From NCBI GenBank assembly GCA_023213315.1, contig JAKCPI010015674.1:25441-89440 (forward strand): a stretch of 64,000 bases of DNA, read 5' to 3'. This DNA is from Euborellia annulipes. Taxonomy: Eukaryota > Arthropoda > Insecta > Dermaptera > Anisolabididae. Of the stretch, positions 46,340 to 57,798 are shown piece by piece. A program made the translations under genes and the position numbers. A model generated the notes under the pieces. It was given only the letters and a program-made list of their open reading frames with translations. It had not been told where the DNA came from and did no database searches. How positions within the stretch are numbered: the stretch's first letter is position 1; every line of letters starts with the position of its first letter.

Positions 46340-46977
46340 AAATCTCAACATCACACGCGACACAACCCGAGAAAACTTATCTTCGCATATATATATATAT
46401 ATATATAATTGAGGAATGACTAAATAAAACGACCCAACCTCAAAGAAACTCTATCGTTAAGGCAATACAATATTCTTTTAATTTTTTTTATCTTTAAATC
46501 AAGATTCCCAAAATACCACTGTTTCTTCACTGGGTAGTGGATGGGAATTTAGATGATCCCCAAACCAAACAATGTATTTTTATATTAACTTTGTAAAGGT
46601 AGCTGATAATATTTTGAGAAAAAAGATATAGGTAAATATAGAATTATTATTTTGTCTAAAATTTGAAAACTTTTTTGCTCCTGATTTCTAGGACAACGTA
46701 TGTAACATCAAATTTAAGTATTTTTTTGAGGTGATCGCCAAATCGTTTATCGCCTTGGGCCAAGTAAACCTAAATCCATCACTGATATAGATTTTCAAAG
46801 GCAACCCAAATAATATATAGTGTGGATCAATAGTAATGAGTAAAAAAAAATCAAATACTTCATCAGATGGAATAAAAAAATACACTCTATAACAAAAAAA
46901 TCGACGCACCAAGAAGGAGTTGTCCGATGGCGACAAAAAGTGGTGATTAGAAAAATTATGGACAGAATTGAAAATGA

Positions 46978-47640
46978 TTAAAATTTCAGGTCAATTGAAT
47001 TATCCATTTCAGAGTTACATAGTTTCAAAGTAACGAGCACAATAAGGTGTTGACCCACTAGCCTGGAAGCAAGCTGCCACACGGCGTGACATAGCTCCCG
47101 GATAGTCTTCTGCCGTATTTCTTGACAAATTTGCTCCAATTTTCGGGCTAAGTCATCAACATTCTCTGACAGATGCAGTCGCCTTCCCATCATATCCCAC
47201 ACATGCTCGATGGAAGAGAGATATGGCGATATGGCTGGTCAAGGAAGTGTTTGACAACCTTGAAGACAGTTCATAGCAACACGTGCCGTATGTGGATTGG
47301 CAGTGACTTGCTGAAAAGTAAGCCCAGGGTACTGCAAAAGGAACGGTAGCAAAACAGGTCTCAGAATGTCGAAGTACAGCTGTGCAGTAAGTGGTCTCTA
47401 ATGACAACCAAAAGGCTCCGGCTATCAAGGGAAATGGCACTCCAGACCATAACTCCTTATTGAGGGCCAGTGTGGCGTGCAATAGTGAAAGCAGGATCGG
47501 TACACTGCCCTGGGCGTATACAGACACGTCTTCGATGATCTTCAGGACACAGTTGGAAGTGGGATTCGTCGATAAAGACTATATGTCCCCAGTCAGCATC
47601 ATTCCAACCTGATCGAGCCAAGCACCACTGTAATTTGGCT
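46978..47640 (-). pseudogene. Tc1-like transposase, 3' half, arm 1
   Basis: Minus-strand frames, broken by stops and shifts, give GHIVFIDESHFQL (the first catalytic D of the DDE triad lies in DES). Further on come LWSGVPFPLIAG and then EHVWDMMGRRLH, the conserved block after the last catalytic residue. DE-S and the HVWD block are typical of Tc1-like transposases. N-terminal DNA-binding helices are absent. Inactive. Confidence 0.75.
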
Positions 47641-48150
47641 CCCAGGGCAGCGTGCCGATCCTGATTTCTCTATTGCGCGCCACACAGGCCCTCAACAAGG
47701 AGTTATGGTCTGGAGTGTCATTTCCCTTGATAGCCGGTTGTCATTAGAGACAACTTACAGCACAGTGGTACGTCAACGACTTTCTGAGACCTGTTTTGCT
47801 CCGTTCCTTTTGCAGTACCCTGGGCTCACTTTTCAGCAAATCATTGCTAAGCCACATACGGCACGTGTTGCTATGAACAGTCTTCAAGGTGGTCAAACTC
47901 TTCCTTAACCAGCCATCGCGCCATATCTCTCTTCCGTAGAGCATGTCTGGGATATGATGGGAAGGTGACTGCATCTGTCAGAGAATGTTGATGACCTAGC
48001 CCGAAAATTAGAGCAAATTTGGCAAGAAATATCGCAGGAGACCATCTGGGAGCTATGCGACACCGTGTGGCAGCTTGCCCCAGGCTAGAGGTGGGTCAAC
48101 ACATTATTGAGCTCGTTACTTTGTAACTATTGTAACTCTGAAATAGATAA
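47641..48150 (+). pseudogene. Tc1-like transposase, 3' half, arm 2
   Basis: The same gene segment in the opposite direction. Translated pieces include ALNKELWSGV-like text, LPFLLQYPGLTFQQ and the EHVWDMMG block near 47940. Frameshifts and substitutions differ from arm 1, so the two arms have diverged after the duplication. Confidence 0.7.
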
Positions 48151-48262
48151 TTCAATTATTCTGAAATTTTAATCATTTTCTATTCTGTATAATCTTCCTA
48201 ACCACCAATTTTTGTCTGCATCGGACAACACCTTGGTGTGTCGATTTTTTTGTTACAGAGTG

Positions 48263-48718
48263 AATTCTTATAAATTAATTTGATTATAGATTTCAAAAAT
48301 CCACCGACCCCGCTCGAACATTTTATCTTTAAAAAGTATTTTACTTTACTTTACTAAGTTAATTAATCTCTACTGCTACCTTATCACCTGAATACCTAAA
48401 AAATTTTAAACTTATTTTTTTTCAATTACCAGACTCATTGAAATTTTCATTCAATCCAGACTTGTTTTGGAACATAGTTTTCTATGTCTTCTTTCCATAT
48501 AGCTATTAATAAATCTTGGAAATTGATACTGGTGAGATAGTTGATGTGTGGTGAATAAAATTCAAATATTTTTCTTTCTTCTCAAATTATGTTCATTCCA
48601 AATTTGGAGAGGATAGACATTCAAAACTATAAAAAGAAAAATTTCTTAAAATACCATAATTTGAAATTTTTTTGACTTTATATTTTTCTTTAGGCCTATA
48701 TATTGAAAAATCAAGCTA
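48263..48718. other. AT-rich sequence, no gene seen
   Basis: No feature identified. Confidence 0.4.
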
Positions 48719-48967
48719 TGAGTCGTCTAGTTTCAAAACCGGATAATTCCGTCAAACCGTTTTTTCAGTAAACAGCAAAAATTGTTTTTCTTTTCCATTG
48801 AGATATGTGCATATATGCTACTTTTACGATTATATTTAACGGTGATGTAGGCGTTTTTAAATAAATTATTTATACCATTCGATTCCTTACAAAAACTACT
48901 GTAAGATAACGTTAAAAAAAAGTTTTTAAAAAATTGGATTTAACCGGTTTTGAAACTAGCCTACTCA
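48719..48967. mobile_element. MITE with TGAGTMGKCTAGTTTCAAAA ends
   Basis: Inverted ends share ctagtttcaaaaccgg across 23 positions. 249 bp. TA precedes the left end; the right flank is not TA. AT-rich interior. Confidence 0.55.
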
Positions 48968-50700
48968 TTTAAGATTAGAGGTTCAAGAGAATTAAACTTT
49001 GAACAAACCTTGGAAAATAATTTTTATGAACCAAGCAAGAACCTTCTTTCTTTATTGACTTGGTCGCTTCTTACACTTTATAGTAGTATACCGCCTATTT
49101 CTTTCTGATTTCCTAGACGTTTCCATTGTGGCATGGAAGACGTTCTTCCATAATTTTCTGTCTTCCTCTTTGTCTTTTTCCTGAGAGATCTATTCAAGAA
49201 GTCTTTTCGGCCATTTATGTTCATACATCCTTCTCTTAAGTAAATAATATTTCACTTCTGTGATGATTGTTTTTTCAACCTTCCTTTTGTTGGTGTTTCA
49301 TATTCGATCAAATAGCGTTATTTATTAGCAACGCCTCCTCCAGCATCTCCATAATAATAAGCTTACTGATTATTGTCTTAGATTTTCGGGCCTTATTTCT
49401 GATTATAAAAATTCTATCCTAGAAAAAGAATAAAAGTGCATGAACTAAATTTCAGGATGTTTTTGGAATTTTGTTTAAGCTATAGGTATATTTAACTTAT
49501 TGAGATATAAAGTTTTACAAAAAATATTTCAATTAGAGAGTATAAATTTTAATGAAGAACAAATAAAGACAGATAGATATCCGTATTATAAAATAAAAGG
49601 ACCAAGTCGAGATAAACATGGCAGGTGCCTTAGGCGGTAAAGAAACAAGTCTGCAAACATTCTAAATGGCATATATTATATGTTAAATAAATTTTATTTA
49701 ATTAAGCATTTTTAAAGAGAGATAAATTTTACTCTGGTGGATATTGCCGGAATTCAAATGTTATAGAAGTAATACAGAATCAAGAGTAGGAGTAAGAGAA
49801 GCCTTTTTCTTTAAAGGCTTAAAATTAAAAACCTTATAAGAAAAACAAGAGACTAATTAAAAATAATTTCAGGGAGAAATCAATTTACCCAAAATCATTC
49901 TTTGTAATGTGAAATTTTTGATAATCCTAACGCAAGGCTTTTTCTGTTTTTCTCTTGATCGACTGATAAAGCATTCATCACTCCTATTCCATTTCAAAAG
50001 GAATATTCCCGTATTAAAAGATTAAAAATTGAATAAATAAAGGATTATTTTATTTAAAATTAAATTGAAAAAAAATTCAGCAAAAAACAAAGGTGTATTT
50101 TAATTAATATCACTACTATTAATGACAGTTGTGTTGATATGAATAAATTAATTAAAAAGCGAATGAAAACTTAAAATTAATTAGAATTTCTTTCATAGAT
50201 ATTTGATATTCATACCTTTTTTTCTTTTTTTTTATGTTCATAAGTAGGTTTTCATTCATTGAGGAGGAAAATTAATTAAGTGCTCACGAGGGGTTTGCAG
50301 ATGTTTTCTTTTATTTTTTTTCATTGGATGACAGTTGAGATGCACCATCCTTAACTCGGTTGTTTTGCTTTTGTTTTCTACGGGAAAAGTTTTAATTTCA
50401 TTGAAAAATTTAATTTACATAAAATGTCAATTTATTTTTAATAAAAAAATTTCAGAAGTGAGGAATAGTATTTGTGAAAAATCTTTTAATAAGCAATAAA
50501 ACGCATGGGGGTCCTTTAATATTGGGCCCTCAATTTACTTGCCGTTTGTGCTAAGGGTGGGGCTGGCTTCTCGTCTCAAGCGATAAAATTGTTTTAATTG
50601 AATTGCTATGATTTGAAATAAATAGGGCCGGGGTCTAAATAGTCTTCTCTTAGCATGTTAAAAAAATTTTAGATTTAAATTAAATTTGATGACGGGTAAA
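48968..50700. other. AT-rich sequence, one SINE-B fragment
   Basis: Unique AT-rich DNA. 50565-50650 resembles the SINE-B body (aattgctatgatttgaaata, atagggccggggtc). Confidence 0.4.
50565..50650 (+). repeat. SINE-B fragment
   Basis: Cttctcgtctcaagcgat, then attgaattgc.. gatttgaaataaataggg matches the middle of SINE-B; ends degraded. Confidence 0.45.
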
Positions 50701-50729
50701 TAAGATTAGAGTAGGGAAGAATTTTAGTC

Positions 50730-51115
50730 GAACGCCTTTACACTTTAATCAAGGCAGACGTTTTGATAACGATAAAGGTTGTCATCTTCAGTGGCAATGT
50801 AAGCTACAATTGAATTTATAAGATTATCGTTTAACAAGAGTGATTTGAAAAAATATTTTAACATTGTTATTGACTTACATTCTATGCCAACTCAATTATT
50901 ATATATGACAGGGAAGCCTTAAGAAACTAAGTCAATAACAATGTTAAAATTATTCCTCCCGACTCCAATTTTTTGATTTTTTGGAATGGAGTTATTAATG
51001 AGGAAAAGAAGAAAGAAGATGAAGCTTTTTCTGGTCTATTTGATTTATTGCAAACACAAAAGGCCTTTCGATCTTATATTATTTGCAATATCTTCAGGCT
51101 AGTTGTTCAATCAAA
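50730..51115 (-). mobile_element. Two Penelope-type motif relics around a small palindrome
   Basis: gcagacgttttgataacg.. catcttcagtggc (minus strand: CTGAAGA then AAAACGTC) and cctttcgatcttat.. aatatcttcaggc (CTGAAGA then GAAAGGCC). Between them an inverted pair, aacattgttattgactta / taagtcaataacaatgtt (50850-50955). The motifs have the right order, but the first lost the G of GAAA. Degraded and from two different families. Confidence 0.4.
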
Positions 51116-51600
51116 AAAGTGTTTCTCATGTGGTATAAGATCCTAGATCTTCAAGTACAAAATTTATTATTTATTAGAGGAATAATTAGGCAAATTTAGA
51201 AATTCTTTCAATAAAAAAAGATAACAAAAAAAAATGTTTTTAATGAATGATGAAATTTTTAGTTCTAAATATTGGGGCTATACATGTATAATGCCTTTTT
51301 AGAAGAAGATTAGAGGAGCTCAATCATAGAGACCATCTTTAAGATTAAAACATATTCAATACAATGAGGCTTTTCATTTGAGATACCTCTGACCTCTGGA
51401 AGGTAATTAGAGCATTGTTGTTTGACATAATCCTCTTCATTGAGATATAGTTCTTAAATTGACCTCAAAGCAAACCAATTGATTATTAATAGATTAATTA
51501 ATTAGTACATGCCTTGATTAGATAGGGTCATGAGTTGACCTGAATGTAGGTTACCTGGGAAATGGGGAATGAGAGGCACCTGTCGCATGTTGGCATGATC
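51116..51600. other. AT-rich sequence, no gene seen
   Basis: No feature identified. Confidence 0.4.
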
Positions 51601-51670
51601 CTCCCACACGCACCCACCATGCGATATAAATAGCGACCACTTGTTCGAGTTCCCCGGCCCTCAGCCCTTC
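51560..51670 (+). promoter_or_regulatory. Possible core promoter: TATAAATAG
   Basis: TATAAATAG at 51625-51633 follows a GC-richer stretch with CACCTG (an E-box, 51578-51583) and cacgcaccc. About 38 bases on is an initiator-like TCAGC (51661). The following ~60 bases are CT-rich, as in 5' untranslated regions. TATA to initiator is slightly longer than usual. No downstream gene is visible within 500 bases. Confidence 0.3.
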
Positions 51671-52000
51671 TCATCATCCCCTCTCTTGCGTGGTCGTACT
51701 TTCCAACTTTCGCAAGCCAAGAAAATCTATAATCTTGCTGAATTGCTTTGTCTCGCTTGTTTTAATACTTTAACTTTTTATTTTAATCTAATTAATGTTG
51801 AAACAAAGAGAGATAAAAACATTAATTAATTATCAATACCCCAGTAACCTTCTTAAAAATTTAGGTGAAAAAAAAAATAAAGGATTAGCAAATGCACGAC
51901 AGAGGAGAACATCTATCACTGTTTGAAGAGGTTATCGAAAGGGACTTTATTTATAAATAAAATTTACAAAGGCGATTTAAAAATAAGGTAAATAAGTAGC

Positions 52001-52163
52001 TGCCCGTGACCTGTGGCTCAGAGCGAAGACATTAGCTTCTCGTGCCTAGTGTCACGGGCTCGCCTCCCGTCACAAGTGATTTAATTGAATTGCCTTCCAA
52101 TCATTTGAAATAAATAGGTCGTATGCCGAAAAAGACCTTAAATAAATTAAAAAAAAAAAAAAA
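52001..52163 (+). repeat. SINE-B, full length
   Basis: tRNA-like head (gacctgtggctcagagcg, then cgggctcgcctcccg), body ttgaattgccttccaatc.. aataggtcgtatgccg, aaaaagacctt, poly(A). Target duplication AATAAGTAGC at 51991-52000 and 52164-52173. This copy defines the family. Confidence 0.88.
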
Positions 52164-52458
52164 AATAAGTAGCAATCATGGACACAAATTAGTCTAAAGC
52201 CTCAAATTCTGATGCACATTTTAGGAAGAAAAAAATAAGAATAACCACTTCTGGAAAGAACTACAACGGTTTTGATCCGAAGAAAAGGAAAGGAACCACA
52301 TGAGTATATATTTTTTGTAATTTTATTCCAACATGGGACCCTTAAAATGAGTTCGCAAGACGGCGATTACTCAGGATGTATAATCAAACCTGACTCAGTT
52401 CAATAAGATGGTTGTCACTAGGAATAAATTTAAAGAGTAAATTGTTTAAAACTCCATA
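52164..52458. other. AT-rich sequence, no gene seen
   Basis: Nothing recognised. Confidence 0.4.
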
Positions 52459-52895
52459 CAGTGGCGAAACGTAGCCCCCGCAGACCCCGCAATGCGGGGG
52501 GCCCCGGACCTTGGGGGGCCCACGGGCCGGGCCGGGCTAAAAAACTGTATCTCCTCAGGGCTCCGGTAAAAACGGAAAAATTTTGATAAAAAAAAAATTA
52601 AAGAAAATTTGTCTTTGAAAGGGCCTGGGGCCCTCAGGGCTCAAGTAAAATCGGAAAAATTTAATGAAAATTTGTCTTTGAAAGAGCCCGTGGCCCTCAG
52701 GGCTCCGGTAAAAACGAAAAAATTTAGATTAAAAAAAAAAAAAAATTAATGAAAATTTGTCTTTGAGAGGGCCCGGGCCTTCAGGGTTCAGAGATATACT
52801 GTATTTAAAAAATATTTTTTGTAAGGTCTAATAATGGGGCCCGAAATAAAGGTGTGCGGGGGGGGGGGGCCCAGCTAAAAAACGTTACGCTACTG
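52459..52895. mobile_element. hAT-type MITE, CAGTGGCG ends
   Basis: CAGTGGCGAAACGTAGCC at the left and ..aacgttacgctactg at the right. The 8-bp duplication ACTCCATA is exact (52451-52458 and 52896-52903). The interior carries about four tandem units of gggcctggggccctcagggc plus T/A arms. 437 bp. Confidence 0.88.
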
Positions 52896-52903
52896 ACTCC
52901 ATA

Positions 52904-53620
52904 GGCACAACATGTATAGCTATGTAATGTAAATTCTATTGAATATTTTAAGAAAAATATTCAATATTTATTGTCCATATTTACTAACTTACTTGGTGTA
53001 AAGTTTGGTCAGTTTTTCAATTGCTGTATTTTAATATCTTGTTATCAGTAGCTCTTCAGAGAATCGTCCAAAAAAGTCTTCAGACCAACGTTTATATTTT
53101 TTTTAAGTATGTTCTTTGCGGAATTTACTTTTTAGTCTTGACATCCTTTGAAGAGCATTCGTTTAGATTATACATTTTTACTCGTTTTTTCCTCCAAAAC
53201 TTTTGTGAATGATATACTTTTTCTTCTCCAAGTAAGACATGTTATTGAAGAAATTTCCCAAAAAGGATGAATTATTTTGACCTGTAATTTACAAGAAAAT
53301 TATTTAATAATAAATGATATAAAGTCTGAATTAAACAATATCATGGGAAATGATGGTGATAATATAAATTAAGGACCCTATCACTTGGAGAAATGGATGA
53401 GGTTTGAATAGCGATCCAAGGGTCAGTTCATAAGGACAAAACTTATAGTTTATAAATTAGAAATCTTAAGGAAAAAAACATATGAAATAAGGACTCAAAA
53501 GTGAATTTCATAGGAATTTTTAACAATTTTTGTATGTTTATTTAATGCCGGGCCATACGTCCCAAATGCAAATGCATCCCCAATTGCATGGTAGGGAAAT
53601 GGGGTATTTGTATGTGTAGT
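52904..53620. other. AT-rich sequence, no gene seen
   Basis: No feature identified. Confidence 0.4.
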
Positions 53621-53735
53621 CGAGGCTTGGTGCAAAAGGTACAACCCCGATGCTCCGCATAGACTGGAGGTTCCACATTCGATTTCAGGGAGTCATGGGA
53701 AGTTTGGATCAGAAACAAATAAACTTACTAACAAA
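53620..53735 (+). repeat. tRNA-like SINE fragment, third family
   Basis: gaggcttggtgcaaaaggta, then ggttccacattcgatttcag and gtcatgggaagtttgg, a degraded tRNA-like head comparable to 2270-2400. Confidence 0.35.
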
Positions 53736-53755
53736 ATTTTGTAAATATTTAAAAG

Positions 53756-53929
53756 GCCCTCGGGCTTGGATACCAAATGGCTTAAATAAGGATGCCTGGA
53801 CCCTATATATATATATTAATTAATCAACGGTTTTTGTCAAAGTCTTATATGGCATGAATTGCCGAAAGAATTGTGTGAATGTGTGTGTGAGTACGAATGA
53901 GAAAAAAGTGTGAGTGTTTAAAAAAAAAA
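53756..53929 (+). repeat. SINE-A with internal deletion
   Basis: gccctcgggcttgg joins straight to ataccaaatggcttaaataa, so the tRNA core is deleted. The tail (gtgtgtgtga, gaaaaaagtgtgag, poly(A)) is intact. Confidence 0.8.
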
Positions 53930-54194
53930 CTTATTTTTGGTACGCCTTTGTTTCATAAAGATTCTCATATAGTATAATAGCATCAGAAAAAGAATAAAAT
54001 ATACATAATGCAAGAAAATTTACAAATGAATAGTTCTTTTGTTTTATTACGAATATTAAGCGGTTTAATTTTAAATGATTAAAAATATAATAACAATAAG
54101 AGAATAATGGATTCTGATATTTTATATTAGAAAGTATTATTTCACAAATTCTGATATATTCTAATAAATAGTAGAGTGTGTATAAAATTTCGGG

Positions 54195-54335
54195 TGTGAC
54201 TTGGCAGGCAGGCAGCGGTTTTCTCCGGGACCTGGAGAGAGACCGCAGCGCAGCCCCCGGGCCTCCATCTGTTAGGTCAGGGCGCCGGCTCAGAGCATCG
54301 ATTGGGGGCGCCAGCAGCCAGCACCGCACCTTATC
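54195..54335. other. Isolated GC-rich patch
   Basis: About 140 bases rich in GC (ctccgggacctggagagaga, cagcgcagcccccgggcc, gggcgccggctcagagc) inside AT-rich DNA. No inverted ends or duplication found. A minus-strand frame (53931-54329) is open across it, with an Arg/Pro-rich N-terminus that soon becomes AT-coded low complexity. Function unknown. Confidence 0.35.
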
Positions 54336-55444
54336 TAAAATTTAGCAGATTAACTCCAGGGGCTTTTAACTTCTCCATTTGCAAAAAAACAAATGAACCA
54401 TTCTCACTAGAAAGTAACCTGGGACAAACAAACAAATAAACAGAGCATCCAATACGACTATGAATATAATAAATGAATGATTATTAATTCAAAACACCAA
54501 TTTTGAATATTATATTTATATATGTATATTGGTCTTGCCAAGTTCACAAATGCTTATTTGTTATTATTAAGCATTGAACAGTTATTAAATTGAAATAGAA
54601 AAAGTTGATTGAAATTAACAAAATATTTAAAGTGTCTTCAGCAATTTTATTAGGCCTACACATCGAAATGTCATATGAGAAACAGTGATGACCGACAGTG
54701 ACAAAACTCGGATATCATCTCTATCTTTCTCAGAAATATCCAAAATCAGAAGAGACAATGAGTATCAAAGTTGGGTCCCATCAATACGTCTTTATATTTT
54801 ATTTCATTGTTTTTATAAAAGATGATGGATTTCTTTTTTGGAGGGTTTAGCTTATCAGATATTAATAAATATATCTGGTAGGGTATATCTGGGCCAAACG
54901 TATTGCCTAAGAGAGAATTATAAATATTGATAAAATGGAACTCTTTGGCCTGTATTCTTAAAATAAGTAAACCACGAAATTCAAGACATTTCTTTTCTAT
55001 TCAAACAGAGTAATCCTTAAATGATTTCCCTGTCGGTAAGTACCAATTTTAGAGGTAGATTTTTATTTTATACTTTTACTTACGGCGGTTTTCTATAACT
55101 TTTTACAAGTAAACATTTCTTTGTCCTTTGTCTTCCTGGGCCACTTGTATTTGAAAAGACATGCTTTTTCTCTTTTGATTCATAGAATATCGCAGCATCT
55201 CCAGAGTTGAAAGGACAAACTGAAAATTATTAAAAATAAATTAAAAATTTCAAGAGGAAAAAATATACTGTATACTTATAATCGTATGGAGGAGGGTCTA
55301 ATTCACAGAAAAGTGAAGAAAAAAGACTTTATTCGGCCCAAAATTATTTAGGACGATAAAGAGATGAAAGATTCTCAGCTACAAGCAACTACTGAATCCA
55401 AAATTATTTATTTACTATGTCAACGGGAACTATACGTCACCCAT
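54336..55444. other. AT-rich sequence, no gene seen
   Basis: No repeat family recognised. Confidence 0.4.
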
Positions 55445-55456
55445 CCTCAGAATCTT

Positions 55457-56339
55457 TTTTTACTTTCTCTTACCTATGTATATATGTAATATATATATAG
55501 AGAGAAAGTATTGGATTCATGTCAAAAATTCGATGTCGAGATTTTGATGGATCTTCACGTTTTGAGGTCCCCTGAATCCAAAAAAGTGGTTTTCGCGACA
55601 TGGTCTGTCTGTGGGTGGGTGGGTGGGTGGGTGTGTGGGTGGGTGGGTGTGTGGGTGTGTGGGTGGGTGTGTGTTCAATTTTAAGGATGAAGGAATTGAG
55701 CTACGAGGTTGAAATTTTATATTTAAGTTAAACACCCCCCGGGACCGGAAAAATAAGCTTTTAATCAAAATCGGCCAAAGAGTACTAGTACTTTACTGAT
55801 GTACTTTTTCAGTTTTTTTCGATTTTCTCAAAATTTGCTCCAACGATTTTTTTTAAAATTCAAAAATCAATTATTTTTTAGATGCTCTTTCAAATGTATA
55901 TTCTCATTTTGCAATTGAAATCTTCTGAAGACCACTTTACTCTTGTACTCCATAGAAAAGTTAGGAGAAATGGTTGCCATGGTAACAAAATATAAATATT
56001 TTCCCATTCTTATACATTTTACATCTGAATTCAAATGTTCCCTACTGTCGGGAACTAAATATATGTCGACACAAAAAATCTGGTGTGACAAGCACAGAAC
56101 ACAACTTTCGATTACCGAAGGTAAGAGAAAGTTGTGTGCTGTGCGCCAGTCACACCAGATTTTTTTTTTTTTAAGGTCTTTCTCGGCATCTAAGGCCATT
56201 TAGACCCCATCCCTATTTATTTCAAATGATTTGTAGTCAAATCAAATGAAATAAATTTTTCTCGCTTGGGATGGGAAGCGAACCCGGGACTCCGGTGCGA
56301 AAGGCTAATGTCTTCCCACTGAGCCACGGCTCCCGGGCT
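55457..56339 (-). repeat. SINE-B interrupted by a DH element
   Basis: The SINE-B body and tRNA head lie at 56173-56339; its poly(T) tail is split by a DH copy (55462-56159). The 12-bp duplication CCTCAGAATCTT (55445-55456 and 56340-56351) encloses both, so the SINE came first and DH entered its tail. The head has gaagcgaacccgggactcc (B box reversed) and gagccacggctcccggg. Confidence 0.85.
55462..56159 (+). mobile_element. DH element inserted in a SINE poly(T) tail
   Basis: Full-length copy (698 bp) with intact terminal hairpins. Longer than others owing to a GGGT/GTGG-type microsatellite at 55611-55673. T tracts on both sides belong to the SINE tail. Confidence 0.85.
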
Positions 56340-56487
56340 CCTCAGAATCTTAAAATACAACAAAACTACTATTTAGAGATATAAATACAAAAGAAAAAGA
56401 GAGAAAGGAGAAAAAGTACATTCACAAAGATAGTAAAAAATCTTTCGTGCCTCCTGCACTCGTGAATTAAATATAACAATGCGATTG

Positions 56488-56772
56488 TTTTTTTTTTTTT
56501 TTTTTTTTTTTTTTTTGTAAAAAACATTCACACTTTTTTCTCATTCACACTCACACTCACACACACATTCACACAGTCTTTTCGGCAACTTAGGCCATTT
56601 AAGACTTTGACGATAACCGTTGTAATGAATCTATCTATTGGGGTTCAGGCATTTCTATTTAAGCCATCTGGTATCCAAATGGCTTAAATAAAATCATCGG
56701 ACTGCCTGGGTCCGAACCCGCGACGTTTGGTTTAGGAGGTAGGCACGCTACCTACTAAGCCAAACCCGGGGG
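56488..56772 (-). repeat. SINE-A, full length
   Basis: T tail of about 30, complete body and head. Target duplication CAATGCGATTG at 56477-56487 and 56773-56783. Confidence 0.9.
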
Positions 56773-57039
56773 CAATGCGATTGTTGTTGAAATGATGGCT
56801 GTATTTCGGGCATCAGCTCATCATATAGCCAAAATACATGCGTTTTAACCACGAACCTCACTGAGTCAATGCTAGGCATCTGATATTGAGTTTACTTTTT
56901 ACTAATTGACTCCCCAGGACTGTAGATAAATATATAGTTGAAGATGTGAAGGTCAAATCAGTCCAAATTGAGAATGAAAATGCAATATATTATTATTAAA
57001 ATAATTATATTTATTCTCGAAACGTTGTTATAAAAAACT

Positions 57040-57090
57040 TCAGACCTCTTGGGTTTCGGCCGATGTGCTGCGTGCCTTCATGAGTGAGCT
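57040..57090 (-). ncRNA. Hammerhead-like motif with stem III (HP7 left)
   Basis: Minus strand: CTCATGA (plus 57078-57084; G5 changed to C), helix-II region, GAAA (plus 57054-57057), then a short stem III ACC..GGT with loop CAAGA and the C expected at the cleavage site. Confidence 0.5.
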
Positions 57091-57577
57091 CTGGATCTAG
57101 ATAATGCAAAATCAATTTGTCATAAATTAAAATTTATTATAAAAAGTCAGGTTGAAAATATGTTTTTACCTTAAAGGTGAGAAATTTGCACTAGCTAGAT
57201 CCTTGGCCTTAACAAAACAGTTTCGCCTATCATATACATACAGCACGAGGTTTCAACCATGAAATGATAAATTTTCAATCATAGATGTGTGGGTGGTGAT
57301 GACTGCTGTAGATGTCAATCTATTGGTTGTTGGCAGGGTAAATATTCCAACCTATAAATAATTTATTTTTATATTTTATAAAAAATAAAATTCGATTTAT
57401 ATTATGACCAATAGATGTCAGCACCACCCATCCATCTATGAATGGAACTGTATCCGAATTTATAATTTCATAATAGGCCAAATTTCTCACCTTTAAGGTA
57501 AAAACATATTTCCAACCTGACTTTTTATAATAAATTTTAATTTATGACAAATTGATTTCGCATTATCTAGATCCTGA

Positions 57578-57630
57578 GCTCCCTGATGAAGGCACGCAGC
57601 ATAGAGGCTGAAACCCAAGAGGTCTGAGGT
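57578..57630 (+). ncRNA. Hammerhead ribozyme-like motif with stem III (HP7 right)
   Basis: CTGATGA 57583-57589 (consensus core), GGC../GCT helix II, GAAA 57610-57613, stem III ACC/GGT closing loop CAAGA, then C at 57624. Stem I is short (CTC/GAG). This family differs from the tiny ACGT type. Confidence 0.58.
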
Positions 57631-57798
57631 TTTTTATAACAACGTTTCGAGAATAAATATAATTATTTTTATAATAATATATTGCATTTTCATTCTCAAA
57701 TCATTTGGACTGACTTGACCTTCACATCTTCAACTGTATATTTACTTTTTACTTTTATTTTTACTTAAGAACAACGATTTAAGATGGAAGGGAGGGGG

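Larger units (their letters stand above)
45701..46392. mobile_element. Hammerhead inverted-arm element HP6
   Basis: Arms 45733-45853 and 46266-46389 are almost exact reverse complements and are bordered by (TA)n at 45677-45699 and 46386-46408. Between them lies a GC-richer minisatellite (repeat marker ggcagattgaggcccc at 46005 and a variant at 46121). Motifs face outward. The frames predicted across this region come from the repeat. Confidence 0.75.
46883..48262. mobile_element. Palindromic Tc1/mariner derivative
   Basis: Both ends are the same Tc1-type terminus: CACTCTATAACAAAAAAATC at 46883 and its inverse ..gttacagagtg at 48262, each followed inward by ccttggtg/caccaag-like text. TA precedes the left end. 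Inside, the 3' half of a transposase gene is present twice in opposite directions, meeting at about 47640. The element therefore has two copies of one end and lacks the other half of the gene. Confidence 0.78.
56931..57746. mobile_element. Hammerhead inverted-arm element HP7
   Basis: Arms 56931-57196 and 57473-57746 (about 270 bp) are near-identical reverse complements, the longest of the hammerhead set. The 275-bp centre has another diverged inverted pair around tagatgtcaatctattgg / ccaatagatgtcagc. Motifs face outward. No coding sequence. Confidence 0.75.

Noticed and set aside
56810..56865. Hammerhead at gatggctgtatttcgggcat
   Set aside because: Minus strand has GATGAGCTGATGCC then GAAATAC and stem GGCT/AGCC, but the core spacing is wrong by two bases and there is no cleavage triplet; kept only as a possible relic.
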